The notes under the pieces are model-generated. The model was not told the origin of the DNA, searched no databases, and saw nothing but the letters and a program-made list of their open reading frames with translations. Both the position numbers and the translations under genes were made by a program. This document shows, one piece after another, positions 8,394 to 16,838 of a stretch of DNA of 48,383 nt; the first letter of the stretch is position 1; every line of letters starts with the position of its first letter. Origin of the DNA: Prevotellaceae bacterium UBA5903 (GTDB lineage Bacteria; Bacteroidota; Bacteroidia; Bacteroidales; Bacteroidaceae); assembly GCA_002431845.1 (NCBI GenBank), contig DJEH01000009.1:1-48383 (forward strand). Direction: 5' to 3'.

Positions 8394-8460
8394 AAAACGA
8401 TAATAGCAACCACAAAGTATAAACACATTGGCTTATCTTTGTAGTTGCTATTATCGTTTT
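8394..8460 (+). terminator. Intrinsic terminator of htpG
   Basis: A 24-bp stem pairs 8394-8417 with 8437-8460 at 23 of 24 positions, with a 19-nt loop and T residues at the right-arm end. Its right arm contains the -7 box of the next gene. Confidence 0.85.
8434..8441 (+). promoter_or_regulatory. Promoter -7 box of the DUF1460 gene
   Basis: TATCTTTG at 8434-8441 matches TAnnTTTG and lies inside the htpG terminator hairpin. The leader before the ATG at 8474 would be about 25 nt. No clear -33 box is present. Confidence 0.5.
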
Positions 8461-8473
8461 ATCTTTTCTAAAT

Positions 8474-9415
8474 ATGAATTACAAATTACTATTATTGCTA
8501 TTATTCCCCTTGTTGAGCATGGGTTGTCAAGCCAAAACTACGCCCAACGCAAAAGAGGAGAGTTCATTGCCTTTATCCGAGGCACAAGCAACAAGCCATA
8601 AGCCGAACGTAGCTAAAAGCGATACAATCTTGCAGCAGGTAGATTATACTAAAGCTGACTCTGCAAAGGTTGTAGCATTGCTGAAACTAAAACCCAAAGG
8701 CAACGATGTGCTTTTCTATGCCCGTCAGTTTAAAGGCATTCCTTACGTTGCTGCTACACTCGAAAAGCACGACCCCGAACAGCTTGTGGTTAATCTCAGC
8801 CAATTAGATTGCACCACTTTGGTAGAAACTACACTTGCGCTGACCATGACCCAAAGGCAAGGTAAAAGCAACTTTACAGACTATTGCAACAATCTGATGT
8901 ACATAAGATATTGGGATGGTATGATGAATGGCTATCTGTCGCGCCTTCACTATTTTTCGTGGTGGATGCACAACAATATAGATAAAGGTATAGTTGAACT
9001 AGTTAATGACAAAAAGCACTTTACCTCTGTGATAAACGTGCAAAATCATTATATGTCGCAGCATCCCGACAAATACAAATATCTAAAACTTCACCCCGAA
9101 TGGGTAGATAGCATTGCAACGCTTGAAGAGAAATATAATGGCCCAGACGGACGTTACTTGCCACAATCTAAAACACTGCTTTCAAAGGATGAACTGAGCA
9201 GCATACACGATGGTGACATTGTGGCTATTGTAACCAAAAAAGATGGCATAGACTATTCGCATTTGGGCTTTGCCGTTTGGGGGAAGGACAAAAAACTACA
9301 CCTACTCAATGCATCTTCTATTCACCATAAAGTGGTAGAAGAACCTAAAACACTCTATCAGTATCTAAAAGAACATCCCTCATCAATAGGCATACGATTG
9401 TTGCGCTTAAAGTGA
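8474..9415 (+). CDS. DUF1460 lipoprotein, predicted cell-wall amidase-like hydrolase
   Basis: This 313-residue protein has a lipoprotein signal peptide with lipobox LSMGC (lipidated Cys18), so it is exported and anchored to a membrane. The rest matches the DUF1460 family, papain-like (NlpC/P60-related) enzymes thought to cleave murein peptides. The likely nucleophile is Cys113 in SQLDCTTLVET. The likely histidine is H263 in DYSHLGFAVW, after the NlpC/P60-like GDIVAI strand. The region between residues 20 and 55 is low-complexity linker. The gene stands alone between htpG and a convergent terminator. The fold assignment is from recognised motifs. The substrate (muropeptide recycling or wall turnover) is inference. 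Confidence 0.8.
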   Translation: MNYKLLLLLLFPLLSMGCQAKTTPNAKEESSLPLSEAQATSHKPNVAKSDTILQQVDYTKADSAKVVALLKLKPKGNDVLFYARQFKGIPYVAATLEKHDPEQLVVNLSQLDCTTLVETTLALTMTQRQGKSNFTDYCNNLMYIRYWDGMMNGYLSRLHYFSWWMHNNIDKGIVELVNDKKHFTSVINVQNHYMSQHPDKYKYLKLHPEWVDSIATLEEKYNGPDGRYLPQSKTLLSKDELSSIHDGDIVAIVTKKDGIDYSHLGFAVWGKDKKLHLLNASSIHHKVVEEPKTLYQYLKEHPSSIGIRLLRLK

Positions 9416-9442
9416 GCAACAATAAATTGTAATGAAACAACA

Positions 9443-9487
9443 AAGAGCGCTCTTCAACTATTCTGCAGGAGGTTGAAGAACGCTCTT
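9443..9487. terminator. Bidirectional terminator between convergent genes
   Basis: A 16-bp stem pairs 9443-9458 with 9472-9487 (15 of 16). A T-run follows on the plus strand, and A residues upstream serve the minus strand. It separates the DUF1460 gene from the convergent dxs-like gene. Confidence 0.8.
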
Positions 9488-9511
9488 TTGATATAAAAGA
9501 CGAATGGTTTG

Positions 9512-11254
9512 TTAATCGTTTACGATTTGCTCTGGCATGAGATGATTGTCTGATAAGAATTGACTATAACCAAATCTATCAACAAACTCCTTCTTTGCAC
9601 CATAGCAGCGTACTTTCATACTAGTGTTGCCATAATAGCGGGCTATCTTTTCGCCCCAACCACCATCAAGTTGCCCATCTTCGAGTGTGATAATGGTGTG
9701 GTGGTTAGCCTTAAGCTGGTCGAGTAGGGCAGTGTCTACTCCCGTTATGTAGCGCGGGTTGATAACTGTTGCGTCAATGCCCTTTTGCTTATATGCTTCG
9801 GCTACCTTAAGTGCCAAAGCATAATAATTGCCTAAACCTAATATGGCAACTTGACTGCCTTGATGTGTTACTTGATAACGATTTAGTTGGCTATAATCTG
9901 CCTCTGCCACCGTGTCATTAGTGCTTTCAAGAGGCACACATGGCACACGCAAAGCCACAGGATGCCCCGTATAGTTGATTGCCCAATGTAGCATGGCCTC
10001 GTATTCGGCCTTGCATGTAGGAGCTAAATAAACCAAATTGGGTATGTTGCCCATAAGGGCTATATCAAAGAAACCAAGGTGGGTTACATCGTTTAGTCCA
10101 CAGAGTGTGGCTCCAAACACGAGTATTGTGGCAGGATTATTGTTGATGCAGAGATCTTGCGATAGTTGGTCGTAAGTGCGTTGAATAAATGAGCTATGCA
10201 CACCAAATACAGGCTTGCCACCACGCTTTGCTATTGCACTCGACATGGCAACTGCTGTCTCTTCGGCAATACCTACGTCTACAAACTGCTTGCCAGCCTT
10301 TTGGCGCATTTCGGGTGTCCACCCCCATATACCAGGAGTGCCTGCAGTCAATGCAACAAGACCCTTGTCTTGTTGCATTGCATTGAGTAAGTATTGTGCG
10401 GTGAAAGAGCTAAAATCGGGGCCAAACTGATATTCCTTGCGCGTTTCGCCCGTTTCGATAACAAACGGGAAACCCCAATGGAAATGCTCTTTTTGCTCTT
10501 CAGCAAACTTATATCCTTTTCCCTTAAGCGTGTTGATGTGAACAACAACAGGGTGGGGGGTATCCTTTACTTTGCTAAATGCACTGATAAGAGAAGCCAA
10601 ATCATTGCCTTTGTCTACATACAGATAGTCAAGTCCCATGGCACGGAATAGATTGCATGAAGCCTCGCCTTTGGTGTCACGCAAAAGCTGAAGATTTTTG
10701 TATAATCCACCATGATTTTCGGCAATTGACATTTGATTGTCATTAACAACAATAATCATGTTTGTGCCAATCTCGGCTGCCATGTCAAGGCCTTCAAGGG
10801 CTTCGCCACCACTCAAAGAGCCGTCGCCAATAACAGCAATAATATTTTCGTTTCCATGCAATAAATCTCTACCTTTAGCCAAGCCACAAGCCAAGCTAAC
10901 TGAGGTTGAAGTGTGACCTATAACAAACTGGTCGTGCTCGCTTTCGCATGGTTCTGTATAGCCCGAAACCTCATCATACGCTTTAGGATTAATAAAAGCC
11001 TCTTTTCTGCCCGTAAGCATCTTGTGCGTATAGCTTTGATGACTAACATCAAACACTATACGATCGGTAGGGGAGTTAAATACATAATGTAAGGCTATGG
11101 TGGCCTCTACCATGCCCAAATTAGGACCAATATGTCCCCCATGTATAGAGAGCTTTTCAAGCAGATAATGACGAATCTCGGTAGATAAAGTTGAGAGCTC
11201 ATTGAGGCTCAACTTTTTTACATCTGTTGGTGAAGATATTTTTTCAAGATACAT
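9512..11254 (-). CDS. dxs: 1-deoxy-D-xylulose-5-phosphate synthase-like enzyme, short divergent form
   Basis: This transketolase-family protein has DXS architecture. DXS condenses pyruvate and glyceraldehyde 3-phosphate with thiamine diphosphate, the first step of the MEP isoprenoid pathway. Conserved parts are HGGH, DVSHQSYTHK, GHTSTS, the ThDP motif GDGSLSGGEALEG...NDNQMS, the catalytic Glu in VGIAEE, and FIQRTYDQ. Several usual DXS positions differ: EQHAV is EETAV, YSTF is HSSF, GADGPTH is GLNDVTH, and RYPRG is RVPCV. At about 580 residues it is shorter than standard DXS (620-650). I chose ATG 11254 because the -7 box at 11294-11301 overlaps the earlier TTG (11296) and nearly touches ATG 11290. 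It may be a paralogue with a shifted role rather than the main DXS. Confidence 0.8.
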   Translation of the reverse strand: MYLEKISSPTDVKKLSLNELSTLSTEIRHYLLEKLSIHGGHIGPNLGMVEATIALHYVFNSPTDRIVFDVSHQSYTHKMLTGRKEAFINPKAYDEVSGYTEPCESEHDQFVIGHTSTSVSLACGLAKGRDLLHGNENIIAVIGDGSLSGGEALEGLDMAAEIGTNMIIVVNDNQMSIAENHGGLYKNLQLLRDTKGEASCNLFRAMGLDYLYVDKGNDLASLISAFSKVKDTPHPVVVHINTLKGKGYKFAEEQKEHFHWGFPFVIETGETRKEYQFGPDFSSFTAQYLLNAMQQDKGLVALTAGTPGIWGWTPEMRQKAGKQFVDVGIAEETAVAMSSAIAKRGGKPVFGVHSSFIQRTYDQLSQDLCINNNPATILVFGATLCGLNDVTHLGFFDIALMGNIPNLVYLAPTCKAEYEAMLHWAINYTGHPVALRVPCVPLESTNDTVAEADYSQLNRYQVTHQGSQVAILGLGNYYALALKVAEAYKQKGIDATVINPRYITGVDTALLDQLKANHHTIITLEDGQLDGGWGEKIARYYGNTSMKVRCYGAKKEFVDRFGYSQFLSDNHLMPEQIVND

Positions 11255-11293
11255 AGTTTGTTGTTTTGATAATTCTTGTTGTGTTAGCATTTG

Positions 11294-11301
11294 CAAAGAT
11301 A
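11294..11301 (-). promoter_or_regulatory. Promoter -7 box of the dxs-like gene
   Basis: On the minus strand this reads TATCTTTG, an exact TAnnTTTG match. Transcription would start near 11288, which favours translation from ATG 11254 with a leader of about 34 nt. Confidence 0.55.
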
Positions 11302-11400
11302 TATTCTTTTATTTACCACAGAATAACCACAATTACTGATTTTATAAAATTAACTACCGAAAAAGCACATTCTTATAATGACAATACCATTTCTTTCTAT

Positions 11401-11408
11401 TAACTTTG
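11401..11408 (+). promoter_or_regulatory. Promoter -7 box of pyrF
   Basis: TAACTTTG at 11401-11408 is an exact match, with about 32 nt between box and ATG. With the minus-strand box at 11294-11301 it forms a divergent promoter region. Confidence 0.6.
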
Positions 11409-11440
11409 CATAGTAGATAAACATCAAAAAATATTTTAGC

Positions 11441-12268
11441 ATGAATAAGCAACAACTCGTTGAAAATATCAAGAAAAAACATTCGTTCTTATGCGTAGGT
11501 CTTGACACTGACCTTAAGAAAATACCTCAACATTTGCTCAACGAAGACGATCCAATCTTTGCATTTAACAAAGCTATTATTGACGCCACTGCTCCTTATT
11601 GCGTGGCTTATAAGCCTAATTTGGCTTTTTATGAATGTTTTGGTTTAAAAGGATGGAAAGCTTTTGAGAAAACTGTTCAATACATCAAACAAAACTATCC
11701 CGACCAATTTATTATTGCCGATGCTAAACGCGGCGACATAGGCAATACTTCGGCTATGTATGCTCGTTCTTTCTTCGAAGAAATGAATATAGACTCGCTG
11801 ACTGTTGCTCCTTACATGGGCGAAGATAGCGTTACACCATTTTTGCAATACGAAGACAAATGGGTAATTCTTTTAGCACTAACTAGCAATAAGGGTTCTC
11901 ACGACTTTCAGCTTACTGAAGATGCACAGGGCGAGCGCTTGTTCGAAAAAGTATTGCGCACATCGCAGAAATGGGCAGATGATAAGCACATGATGTATGT
12001 TGTTGGCGCAACACAAGGAAAATTGTTTGAGGATATACGTAAAATTGTGCCTAACCACTTCTTGCTCGTACCTGGTGTTGGCGCACAAGGCGGTTCGCTT
12101 GAGGAGGTATGCAAATATGGCATGACAAAAGAATGCGGATTGCTCGTTAATTCATCACGTGGCATTATCTATGCTGATAGCACAAAAAACTTTGCTGAAG
12201 CTTCGGCACAAAAAGCAAAGGCACTTCAAGTGCAGATGCAAGCAGAATTGGCAAAAGTAGGACTCTAA
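11441..12268 (+). CDS. pyrF: Orotidine 5'-phosphate decarboxylase
   Basis: PyrF converts OMP to UMP, the last step of de novo pyrimidine synthesis, in the cytoplasm. At 275 residues it belongs to the longer (type 2) bacterial group rather than the 230-residue E. coli type. The catalytic signature is IIADAKRGDIGNT, with D94, K96 and D99 as the Asp-Lys-Asp array. LCVGLDTD near the N terminus and VPGVGAQGG near the C terminus (phosphate binding) are also present. It has its own promoter and is followed by a nested terminator hairpin, so it is probably monocistronic. Confidence 0.95.
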   Translation: MNKQQLVENIKKKHSFLCVGLDTDLKKIPQHLLNEDDPIFAFNKAIIDATAPYCVAYKPNLAFYECFGLKGWKAFEKTVQYIKQNYPDQFIIADAKRGDIGNTSAMYARSFFEEMNIDSLTVAPYMGEDSVTPFLQYEDKWVILLALTSNKGSHDFQLTEDAQGERLFEKVLRTSQKWADDKHMMYVVGATQGKLFEDIRKIVPNHFLLVPGVGAQGGSLEEVCKYGMTKECGLLVNSSRGIIYADSTKNFAEASAQKAKALQVQMQAELAKVGL

Positions 12269-12318
12269 CGAAACGACTATAATACTATTGTTAATCAATC
12301 GTTTCTACAAAAGAACAA

Positions 12319-12377
12319 ATAGCGAAAGCATCCATCTTGCTTGTATACAAGATATTGTTTTCGCTATCTGTTTTTTT
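12319..12377 (+). terminator. Intrinsic terminator of pyrF
   Basis: The outer stem ATAGCGAAA (12319-12327) pairs with TTTCGCTAT (12359-12367). An inner ATCTTG/CAAGAT pairing lies within, and a T7 run follows at 12371-12377. A weaker 7-bp inverted repeat, 12270-12276 with 12299-12305, precedes it. The T-run doubles as the -33 box of the next promoter. Confidence 0.75.
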
Positions 12378-12406
12378 GTAAAACATAAGTTTTTTCGTTA
12401 CCTTTG
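12375..12406 (+). promoter_or_regulatory. Promoter of the lipid kinase gene
   Basis: TTTG at 12375-12378, a 20-bp spacer and TACCTTTG at 12399-12406 fit the consensus exactly. The ATG follows after only 5 bp, so the mRNA would be leaderless. Confidence 0.7.
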
Positions 12407-12411
12407 TCTTT

Positions 12412-13440
12412 ATGAAAAAGAAACTACTCTATATCGTAAATCCTATATCAGGAACACAGCGCAAGCAAGGCATTGCCGAACTTGCAGAAACATGCACAGA
12501 CAAGGAGCTATTCGATGTAGAAATAGCATATACTCAATATGCTGGGCATGCTACATTGCTTGCTCAACAAGCAGCAACAAATGGCTATCAAGTGGTTGTG
12601 GCTGTTGGGGGCGATGGTACGGTTAATGAAGTGGGTAGGGCACTTGTAAAACCCTCAACCGCCTTGGGCATCATCCCATGTGGGTCGGGCAATGGGTTGG
12701 CAAGGCATCTTTGCATACCTTTGCAACCACGCAAGGCTATTAACATCATCAACCAATGTGTGATACATAAGCTTGATTATGGCACCATCAACGATCGTCC
12801 ATTCTTTTGTACATGTGGTGTGGGTTTTGATGCGTTTATTAGCGAACAGTTTGCTTCATCAAATAAGCGAGGCATACTTACTTATGTTGAGAACACGCTA
12901 AAATCGGGCTTGCAGTACAAGCCACAACTCTATACCGTAAAGGATGATAAGGGCAAAGAGACCTATCGGGCCTTCTTAATAGCTTGTGCCAATGCTTCGC
13001 AATATGGCAATGATGCTTATATTGCGCCTTACGCCAGCATGAAGGATGGACTTTTAGACGTTGTGGTTATGGAGCCGTTCAATGCCATTGAAGCTCCACA
13101 AGTGGTGCTGCAATTGTTTAGCAAGCAGCTACCCAAGAATAGCCATGTCAAAACATTCAAGGCTAAACACTTGAGTATTTGCCGCGAAGGTGAAGGTGTG
13201 GCACACTATGATGGCGACCCGTTTTGGACTGGTGCTAATATTGACATAGAGTTGCACCATGGCGCTTTTAACGTTGTTGTTAATCCCAACAAAGAAGAAC
13301 AATCATCGTTTATAAAGCAATTTCCAATCAAAAATCTCTTTGAGCTAATTCCTGACTTCTTTAACGAATGGAAGCGCATGCCAGAAAACTTAATCAACAA
13401 GACAGGCAGAGACATCAAACGCTTCTTTAACAACGTATAA
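12412..13440 (+). CDS. Diacylglycerol kinase-family lipid kinase
   Basis: This 342-residue protein has the DAGK catalytic domain. Such enzymes phosphorylate a lipid hydroxyl (diacylglycerol, or sphingosine-type and other lipids) at the inner membrane face using ATP. Visible motifs are IVNPISGT (about 8-15), the nucleotide-binding VVAVGGDGTVNEV with GGDGT at 66-70, and GSGNGLAR at 91-98. The C-terminal beta-sandwich ends with HYDGDPFW, typical of YegS/DgkB-like proteins. The last 50 residues are basic and may bind membrane. The substrate cannot be read from sequence. A serine palmitoyltransferase is encoded in this window, so a sphingoid substrate is possible but unsupported. Confidence 0.88.
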   Translation: MKKKLLYIVNPISGTQRKQGIAELAETCTDKELFDVEIAYTQYAGHATLLAQQAATNGYQVVVAVGGDGTVNEVGRALVKPSTALGIIPCGSGNGLARHLCIPLQPRKAINIINQCVIHKLDYGTINDRPFFCTCGVGFDAFISEQFASSNKRGILTYVENTLKSGLQYKPQLYTVKDDKGKETYRAFLIACANASQYGNDAYIAPYASMKDGLLDVVVMEPFNAIEAPQVVLQLFSKQLPKNSHVKTFKAKHLSICREGEGVAHYDGDPFWTGANIDIELHHGAFNVVVNPNKEEQSSFIKQFPIKNLFELIPDFFNEWKRMPENLINKTGRDIKRFFNNV

Positions 13441-13577
13441 AACCACATTGATGTATTTTGCATAGAATATATGTTATGTTTAATAGCATTTCTACAGGGA
13501 CTTCCCTATTAGCAAATATACAAACAGCATCCTTATTTTTACAATAGGAAAATTTATAAGAACAACAGTAATAAAAA

Positions 13578-14345
13578 ATGAGCAAATACATGAATAAGAA
13601 TATTTTATTATCGCTAACAGCAGCGCTTTTAGCATTCGGCAGTTCGCTATCAGTTTCAGCTCAAGACGTTTATGACGTACGCAATCACCCTGAAAGCTAC
13701 TTTCTTCAATCAGATCAAGTGGCCAATAGCTTGAAACTATTGCCACCACCTCCACAACCTGGTAGCGCACAATTTAACTATGACGAGGCGCAATATAAAT
13801 GGGGAAAAATGCAACGCATCACCCCTCGTGGTAAACAAGCTTTTAATGATGCCAAACTGAGCGGTAACGACCTTTCAAATGCTTTTTCTGATGCTTTTGG
13901 GCTTAAAATTAGTAAAGAAAATACGCCCGAAATCTACAAACTAATTGTTAGAATGCGTGAGGATGCAGGTGATTTGGCAACACGCGATGCAAAGACTCAC
14001 TATATGAGAATGCGTCCTTTTATGTTCTTCAACGAGCAGTCGCTTACTCCCAATGATGAAAAGTATTTGGCATCTAACGGTTCTTATCCATCGGGACATA
14101 CTTCTATTGGTTGGGCCATCGCTCTCGTTTTAGCCGAAATTAATGTTGACAGACAGGACGAAATATTGAAACGCGGTTTTGAGTTTGGCCAAAGTCGTGT
14201 AATATGTGGTGTGCACTATCAAAGCGATGTAGATGCTGGCAGAGTGGTTGCAAGTGGCGTAGTAGCTCGTCTGCATGCTTGTCCCGAGTTTGTTACGCAG
14301 TTGGCAAAAGCAAAGAAAGAGTTTAAGCAAAAATACAAGAAATAG
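13578..14345 (+). CDS. Class A nonspecific acid phosphatase (PAP2 superfamily), secreted
   Basis: This periplasmic enzyme removes phosphate from organic phosphomonoesters. The signal peptide spans residues 1-28 (start MSKYMNKN, cleavage after SVSAQ or nearby). The PAP2 triple motif is complete: K139-x6-R146-P147, PSGHT at 171-175 with H174, and SR(206-207)-x5-H213-x3-D217. The GSYPSGHT context and 255-residue length fit class A acid phosphatases such as PhoN/PhoC. An in-frame ATG four codons later is an alternative start. It has no obvious operon partner, and only a degenerate -7-like box (TATTTTTA at 13534-13541) lies upstream. Confidence 0.9.
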   Translation: MSKYMNKNILLSLTAALLAFGSSLSVSAQDVYDVRNHPESYFLQSDQVANSLKLLPPPPQPGSAQFNYDEAQYKWGKMQRITPRGKQAFNDAKLSGNDLSNAFSDAFGLKISKENTPEIYKLIVRMREDAGDLATRDAKTHYMRMRPFMFFNEQSLTPNDEKYLASNGSYPSGHTSIGWAIALVLAEINVDRQDEILKRGFEFGQSRVICGVHYQSDVDAGRVVASGVVARLHACPEFVTQLAKAKKEFKQKYKK

Positions 14346-14435
14346 GATTATACCTCCTGATATTCAAACGCATTCAATGCGTTATTGTTGCTTTGCTTTG
14401 CATTCCATATAGCCATCCCTAAAAACCTTATTTCT

Positions 14436-16790
14436 ATGTATCAGATAGTTAGTAAAGAACAATTTTCGGAGCATGTTTATCGCATTGAGGTAGAAGCTCC
14501 ACTCATAGCAAAAGCTCGAAAAGCTGGTCACTTTGTGATTGTTAGAGTTGATAAAAATGGTGAAAGGATACCCCTCACAATAGCTGATGCTGACACAAGC
14601 AAAGGTACCATTACTTTGGTAGTACAAGAGGTTGGAATTACCTCTTCAAAAGTTTGCAACTTGGCTGTAGGTGATACTTTTGCTGATGTGGTTGGACCAT
14701 TAGGAAAAGCTACTAATATAAAGAACTTTGGCACTGTAGTTTGTGCATGTGGCGGTGTGGGAACTGCTCCCATGCTGCCTATTGCTAAGGCTTTAAAAGA
14801 TGCTGGAAATCGCTTAATCGTGGTATTAGCTGGAAGAACCAAGGAACTGATAATCCTTGAAAAAGAAATGCGGCAATTTTGCGATGAAGTTATGGTGATG
14901 ACAGACGATGGTAGCTATGGTGAAAAGGGACTTGTAACTAATGGTGTTGAAGAGGTCTTAAAGCGTGAAACTGTAGATAAATGTTTTGCTATTGGCCCTG
15001 CTGTGATGATGAAGTTTGTATGCCTACTAACTAAAAAATACAACATTCCTACAGAAGTTTCGCTAAATACCATTATGGTGGATGGGACTGGTATGTGTGG
15101 GGCATGCCGCGTTACAGTGGATGGTAAAACTCAATTTGTTTGTGTAGATGGTCCTGAATTTGATGGTCATAAAGTGGATTTTGATGAAATGATAAATCGT
15201 TTGCATCCATTACCACCACTTGAGATAGACTATACAAAACATAACGTACAAGCCAAGGAAGTGGTTGATAGCCTATCAACAAACGAGCTAAAGATTTCTG
15301 CACAAAAATTGTCGGATAATAACACTGATTTACGCAATGCAACATGGCGTAAAGAACTGCGAACTGCATTGAAACCTAAGGAGAGATTGAGCATAACAAG
15401 GGTTAAAATGCCCGAATTGGACGCTAACATCCGTGCTCGTCTTTTAAAAGTTGAAGTTAATCAAGGACTAACACTTGATATGGCTATGACCGAAGCCAAG
15501 CGTTGCCTTGACTGTAATAATCCTGGATGTGTAAAGGGATGTCCTGTGGGCATAGACATACCCCGTTTTGTAAAGCACATTGAAAAAGGCGAAATTGAAA
15601 AAGCCATACAAGTTATTAAACAAACAAGTGCACTACCTGCAGTATGCGGACGTGTCTGCCCACAGGAAAAGCAATGTGAAAGTATGTGCATACATCACAA
15701 AATGCAGTCAGAGCCTGTGGCTATAGGATATTTAGAGCGTTTTGCAGCAGATTTTGAGCGTAACATGATAAAAGCTGGAAAGATATGTATCAAAAGACAT
15801 GTTGTTAATGACAATGCTCCTAAAATAGCAGTGGTAGGCAGCGGACCTGGCGGGTTATCGTTTGCTGCAGAGATGCTCAATCGTGGATATAATGTTACGA
15901 TTTTTGAAGCCCTACACGAAATTGGCGGTGTACTTAAGTATGGTATTCCTGAATTTAGATTGCCTAATGAAATCGTTGATTTTGAAATAGAAAATCTTAA
16001 GCATAAAGGTGCTGTTTTCATGAAAGACTGCATTATAGGTAAAACCGAATCCGTAGATGACTTAATGAAGAAAAAAGGATTTGCTGGCGTGTTTGTTGCT
16101 ACTGGAGCAGGTTTACCTAACTTTATGGGAATTGAGGGTGAGAATGCTTTAGGCATTTTGTCGAGCAACGAATATTTGACGCGAGTAAACCTTATGGATG
16201 CATCGAATAAACAAACTGATACACCTATTCCTAAAGGTAAAAATGTTGTTGTAGTGGGTGGAGGCAACACTGCAATGGATTCTGTTCGCACGGCATTGCG
16301 GCTTGGTGCTGATACGGCAACCATAGTATATCGCCGTTCTGAAAATGAGATGCCTGCACGACTTGAGGAAGTGCAACATGCTAAAGCCGAAGGTGTAAAC
16401 TTCTTAACACTACACAATCCTATTCGATATACTACAGATGAAGATGGACGCGTAAATGCAGTTGTTCTACAAAAAATGCAACTTGGCGAACCAGATGCAA
16501 GCGGTAGGCGTAGGCCTGAACCTATAGAGGGGGCAACCGAAACTTTAAGAGCAGACCTTGTCATCGTTAGTATTGGGGTATCGCCTAACCCAATTCTCCC
16601 CCACTCTGTTCAAGGTTTAGAACTTGGTAGGAAAGGTACAATCGTTGTGAACGAACATATGCAGTCGTCTATACCAATGCTTTTTGCTGGAGGTGATATT
16701 GTGCGTGGAGGTGCAACCGTTATCCTTGCTATGGGCGACGGAAAGAAGGCTGCAGCAGAAATGGATATGTTGATAAAAAAAACATGTTAA
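14436..16790 (+). CDS. Fused ferredoxin-reductase-like / GltD-type NAD(P)H oxidoreductase (NfnAB-like)
   Basis: This 784-residue fusion joins two flavoproteins. Residues 1 to about 280 resemble the FAD/NAD-binding electron-transfer subunit of dihydroorotate dehydrogenase B or NfnA. They include CACGGVGTAPMLP and a cysteine cluster for a 2Fe-2S centre in GTGMCGACRV plus a later C in QFVCVDG. Residues about 330-784 are GltD/NfnB-like. They have cysteine clusters CLDCNNPGCVKGCP and CGRVCPQEKQCESMC for two 4Fe-4S centres, an FAD dinucleotide fold AVVGSGPGGLSFA and an NADPH fold VVVGGGNTAMDS. Such fusions are known in Bacteroidales. The likely role is NADH/NADPH/ferredoxin electron exchange, less likely glutamate synthase. 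The ATG at 14436 fits the family better than an upstream TTG at 14385. Confidence 0.88.
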   Translation: MYQIVSKEQFSEHVYRIEVEAPLIAKARKAGHFVIVRVDKNGERIPLTIADADTSKGTITLVVQEVGITSSKVCNLAVGDTFADVVGPLGKATNIKNFGTVVCACGGVGTAPMLPIAKALKDAGNRLIVVLAGRTKELIILEKEMRQFCDEVMVMTDDGSYGEKGLVTNGVEEVLKRETVDKCFAIGPAVMMKFVCLLTKKYNIPTEVSLNTIMVDGTGMCGACRVTVDGKTQFVCVDGPEFDGHKVDFDEMINRLHPLPPLEIDYTKHNVQAKEVVDSLSTNELKISAQKLSDNNTDLRNATWRKELRTALKPKERLSITRVKMPELDANIRARLLKVEVNQGLTLDMAMTEAKRCLDCNNPGCVKGCPVGIDIPRFVKHIEKGEIEKAIQVIKQTSALPAVCGRVCPQEKQCESMCIHHKMQSEPVAIGYLERFAADFERNMIKAGKICIKRHVVNDNAPKIAVVGSGPGGLSFAAEMLNRGYNVTIFEALHEIGGVLKYGIPEFRLPNEIVDFEIENLKHKGAVFMKDCIIGKTESVDDLMKKKGFAGVFVATGAGLPNFMGIEGENALGILSSNEYLTRVNLMDASNKQTDTPIPKGKNVVVVGGGNTAMDSVRTALRLGADTATIVYRRSENEMPARLEEVQHAKAEGVNFLTLHNPIRYTTDEDGRVNAVVLQKMQLGEPDASGRRRPEPIEGATETLRADLVIVSIGVSPNPILPHSVQGLELGRKGTIVVNEHMQSSIPMLFAGGDIVRGGATVILAMGDGKKAAAEMDMLIKKTC

Positions 16791-16838
16791 AAGCTACATA
16801 GCATTCATTTAATTACAACATCGAGAAATATTATATAA

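Noticed and set aside
15695..16564. Long (289-codon) minus-strand frame inside the oxidoreductase gene
   Set aside because: It lies opposite a well-supported Fe-S flavoprotein with intact motifs. Serine- and threonine-rich composition is typical of an antisense shadow.
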